A stretch of 24,393 nt of DNA from Leptofilum sp050292445. GTDB lineage: Bacteria > Chloroflexota > Anaerolineae > Promineifilales > Promineifilaceae. A program made the translations under genes and the position numbers. Shown piece after piece: positions 23,409 through 24,393 of the stretch. Below the pieces are notes generated by a model that saw only the letters and a program-made list of their open reading frames with translations, searched no databases and was not told where the DNA came from. The first letter of the stretch is position 1, and the number at the start of each line of letters is the position of its first letter. The stretch lies in contig JBNKLQ010000068.1 in the NCBI GenBank assembly GCA_050292445.1, positions 1 through 24,393 of the forward strand, given 5' to 3'.

Positions 23409-24393
23409 ATGAACCGCACTCGCATCATTTTTTTTGGCATTTTGGCCGTTACTGCCTGTGTCATCTTGTCTGTGGTAGTCATTCGATTTTTTGGTCCCGA
23501 AAATGGCGGCGAAACGGCCGTAACTGACACAACCGAAATCGAGGTTCCCTCTGGCTCTGTTTTAGTTACCCTGGCCTCCTCCAACACCAAACAAAACTGG
23601 CTCGATCAGGTAATAGAAAAGTTCAATGCCGAACAGATAGAAACGCCCGGTGGCAGCCCCATCGTCGTCAGCGTCAGCCATGTGACCTCTGGCGGATCAA
23701 TGAACGCCATTCTAGACGGCAGCAGCCAGCCCGTGGCCTGGAGTCCCGGGGACCAATCCTGGGTAGACCAGGCCAACGACACCTGGCGGCAGCGCACCAA
23801 TAAGCCCTTGGCCAGCCAGAGCTGCGCTCCCACGGTGTACGCCCCGCTGGGTTTTGCCATGTGGCGTCCCATGGCCGAAACCTTGGGCTGGCCCCAGACC
23901 CCCATCGGCTGGGACACCATTGTGGAACTCGCGGCAGACCCTGAAGGCTGGGCCAGTTACGGCCGTCCCGAATGGGGTCAGTTCCGCTTTGGGCATACTC
24001 ATCCGGCCTACGCCAACTCCGGGCTGCTCTCCATGACCAGCTTTGTCTACGGCATCGCGGGCAAAACAGACACGCTGACCCCCGCCGAAATTTACGCACC
24101 CAACGTGGAAGAAGCGATGCGCCAGCTGGAAGAAAACACGTCAAAATACGGCCGTCAAGCCCCAGCCCTGCTGGAAGCGATGGCCCAGCAGGGTCCCAGC
24201 TACCTGCACGCTGCCGCCGTACCGGAAGCCGAAGTGGTGCGCTTTAACATTGAGCGCGGTGATGAACTCACCTTCCCCCTGGCTTTTATTTTTCCGGCGG
24301 GCGGCACCATCTGGGCTGATCACCCTTACTGTATTCTGGACAATGCGGAGTGGGTCACGGAGGAACAGGCGGAAGCGGCGCAAATCTTTTTGG
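23409..24393 (+). CDS. Membrane-anchored solute-binding protein, N-terminal part (runs off window)
   Basis: The frame from ATG 23409 stays open to the window end (328 codons). An AGAGGAA site precedes it, 17 bp after phospholipase 2. An N-terminal hydrophobic segment (about 7-27) is either a membrane anchor or a lipoprotein signal (VTAC, Cys17; the hydrophobic run continues past the Cys, favouring an anchor). The rest resembles a bacterial extracellular solute-binding domain: VLVTLASSNTKQNWLDQVIEKF (51-72), PVAWSPGDQSWVDQAN (108-123), and YAPLGFAMWRP with IGWDTIVELAADPEGW (144-181). In related bacteria such domains are often fused to a C-terminal von Willebrand A domain; whether that is so here lies beyond the window. 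The ligand is unknown. Confidence 0.8.
   Translation, partial: MNRTRIIFFGILAVTACVILSVVVIRFFGPENGGETAVTDTTEIEVPSGSVLVTLASSNTKQNWLDQVIEKFNAEQIETPGGSPIVVSVSHVTSGGSMNAILDGSSQPVAWSPGDQSWVDQANDTWRQRTNKPLASQSCAPTVYAPLGFAMWRPMAETLGWPQTPIGWDTIVELAADPEGWASYGRPEWGQFRFGHTHPAYANSGLLSMTSFVYGIAGKTDTLTPAEIYAPNVEEAMRQLEENTSKYGRQAPALLEAMAQQGPSYLHAAAVPEAEVVRFNIERGDELTFPLAFIFPAGGTIWADHPYCILDNAEWVTEEQAEAAQIFL

Noticed and set aside
23606..24383. Several minus-strand frames near the window end
   Set aside because: They are shadows of the plus-strand solute-binding gene, which runs open from 23409 to the edge with coherent protein features.
1..24393. CRISPR arrays, transposases, prophage or integrated element
   Set aside because: No regularly spaced direct repeats, no transposase or integrase-like proteins and no phage structural genes are visible; the FtsK-like and LexA genes have a chromosomal setting.

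Overview
The window reads as ordinary chromosome of a free-living bacterium, most likely Chloroflexota (Anaerolineae-like). This placement is an inference from three things: a LexA of Gram-positive/Chloroflexi type with a CGAAC-N4-GTTCG operator, several long mosaic sensory proteins (REC-GAF-PAS, 7TM-like histidine kinase), and lipoproteins with Pro/Thr linkers. There is no phage, transposase or CRISPR array. Nearly all the DNA is coding.

Layout. Bases 1-6923 are a minus-strand block, in transcription order sppA-like protease, a large membrane-anchored DUF4350/PPC mosaic protein, a sulfatase-fold hydrolase, lgt, and the start of guaB (cut by the window edge). Its gaps carry three unrelated inverted-repeat elements and a strong lgt terminator. 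Bases 7142-10398 (plus) hold recF and a REC-GAF-PAS-nucleotide cyclase. Bases 10432-13025 (minus) hold an orphan peptide-type binding lipoprotein overlapping rsmG by 4 nt. A REC-GAF-PAS protein without an output domain follows (13205-14440, plus). Bases 14443-16698 (minus) hold lexA, a terminator, a soluble FtsK-motor-like ATPase and a tightly coupled 74-residue protein. The rest is plus strand: a gamma-glutamyltransferase, tRNA-Ser(GGA) with its own promoter and terminator, a 330-bp gap with stacked hairpins, a histidine kinase, two tandem patatin-like phospholipases and a truncated solute-binding protein that looks co-transcribed with the second phospholipase.

The most striking whole-window signal is an octamer palindrome, ACGGCCGT. 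I counted 36 exact copies by eye, against about 0.4 expected for equal base frequencies. Nineteen of them extend to AACGGCCGTT. They lie almost entirely inside genes, in different reading frames, and leave recurring Thr-Ala-Val, Asn-Gly-Arg and Tyr-Gly-Arg tripeptides in unrelated proteins. This resembles the cyanobacterial HIP1 phenomenon with a different word. Other points of interest are a lexA promoter whose 17-bp spacer contains the LexA operator, an FtsK-like motor lacking both membrane and DNA-reading domains, a cyclase with unusual substrate-selecting residues, and two adjacent hairpins whose loops are complementary over 10 nt.
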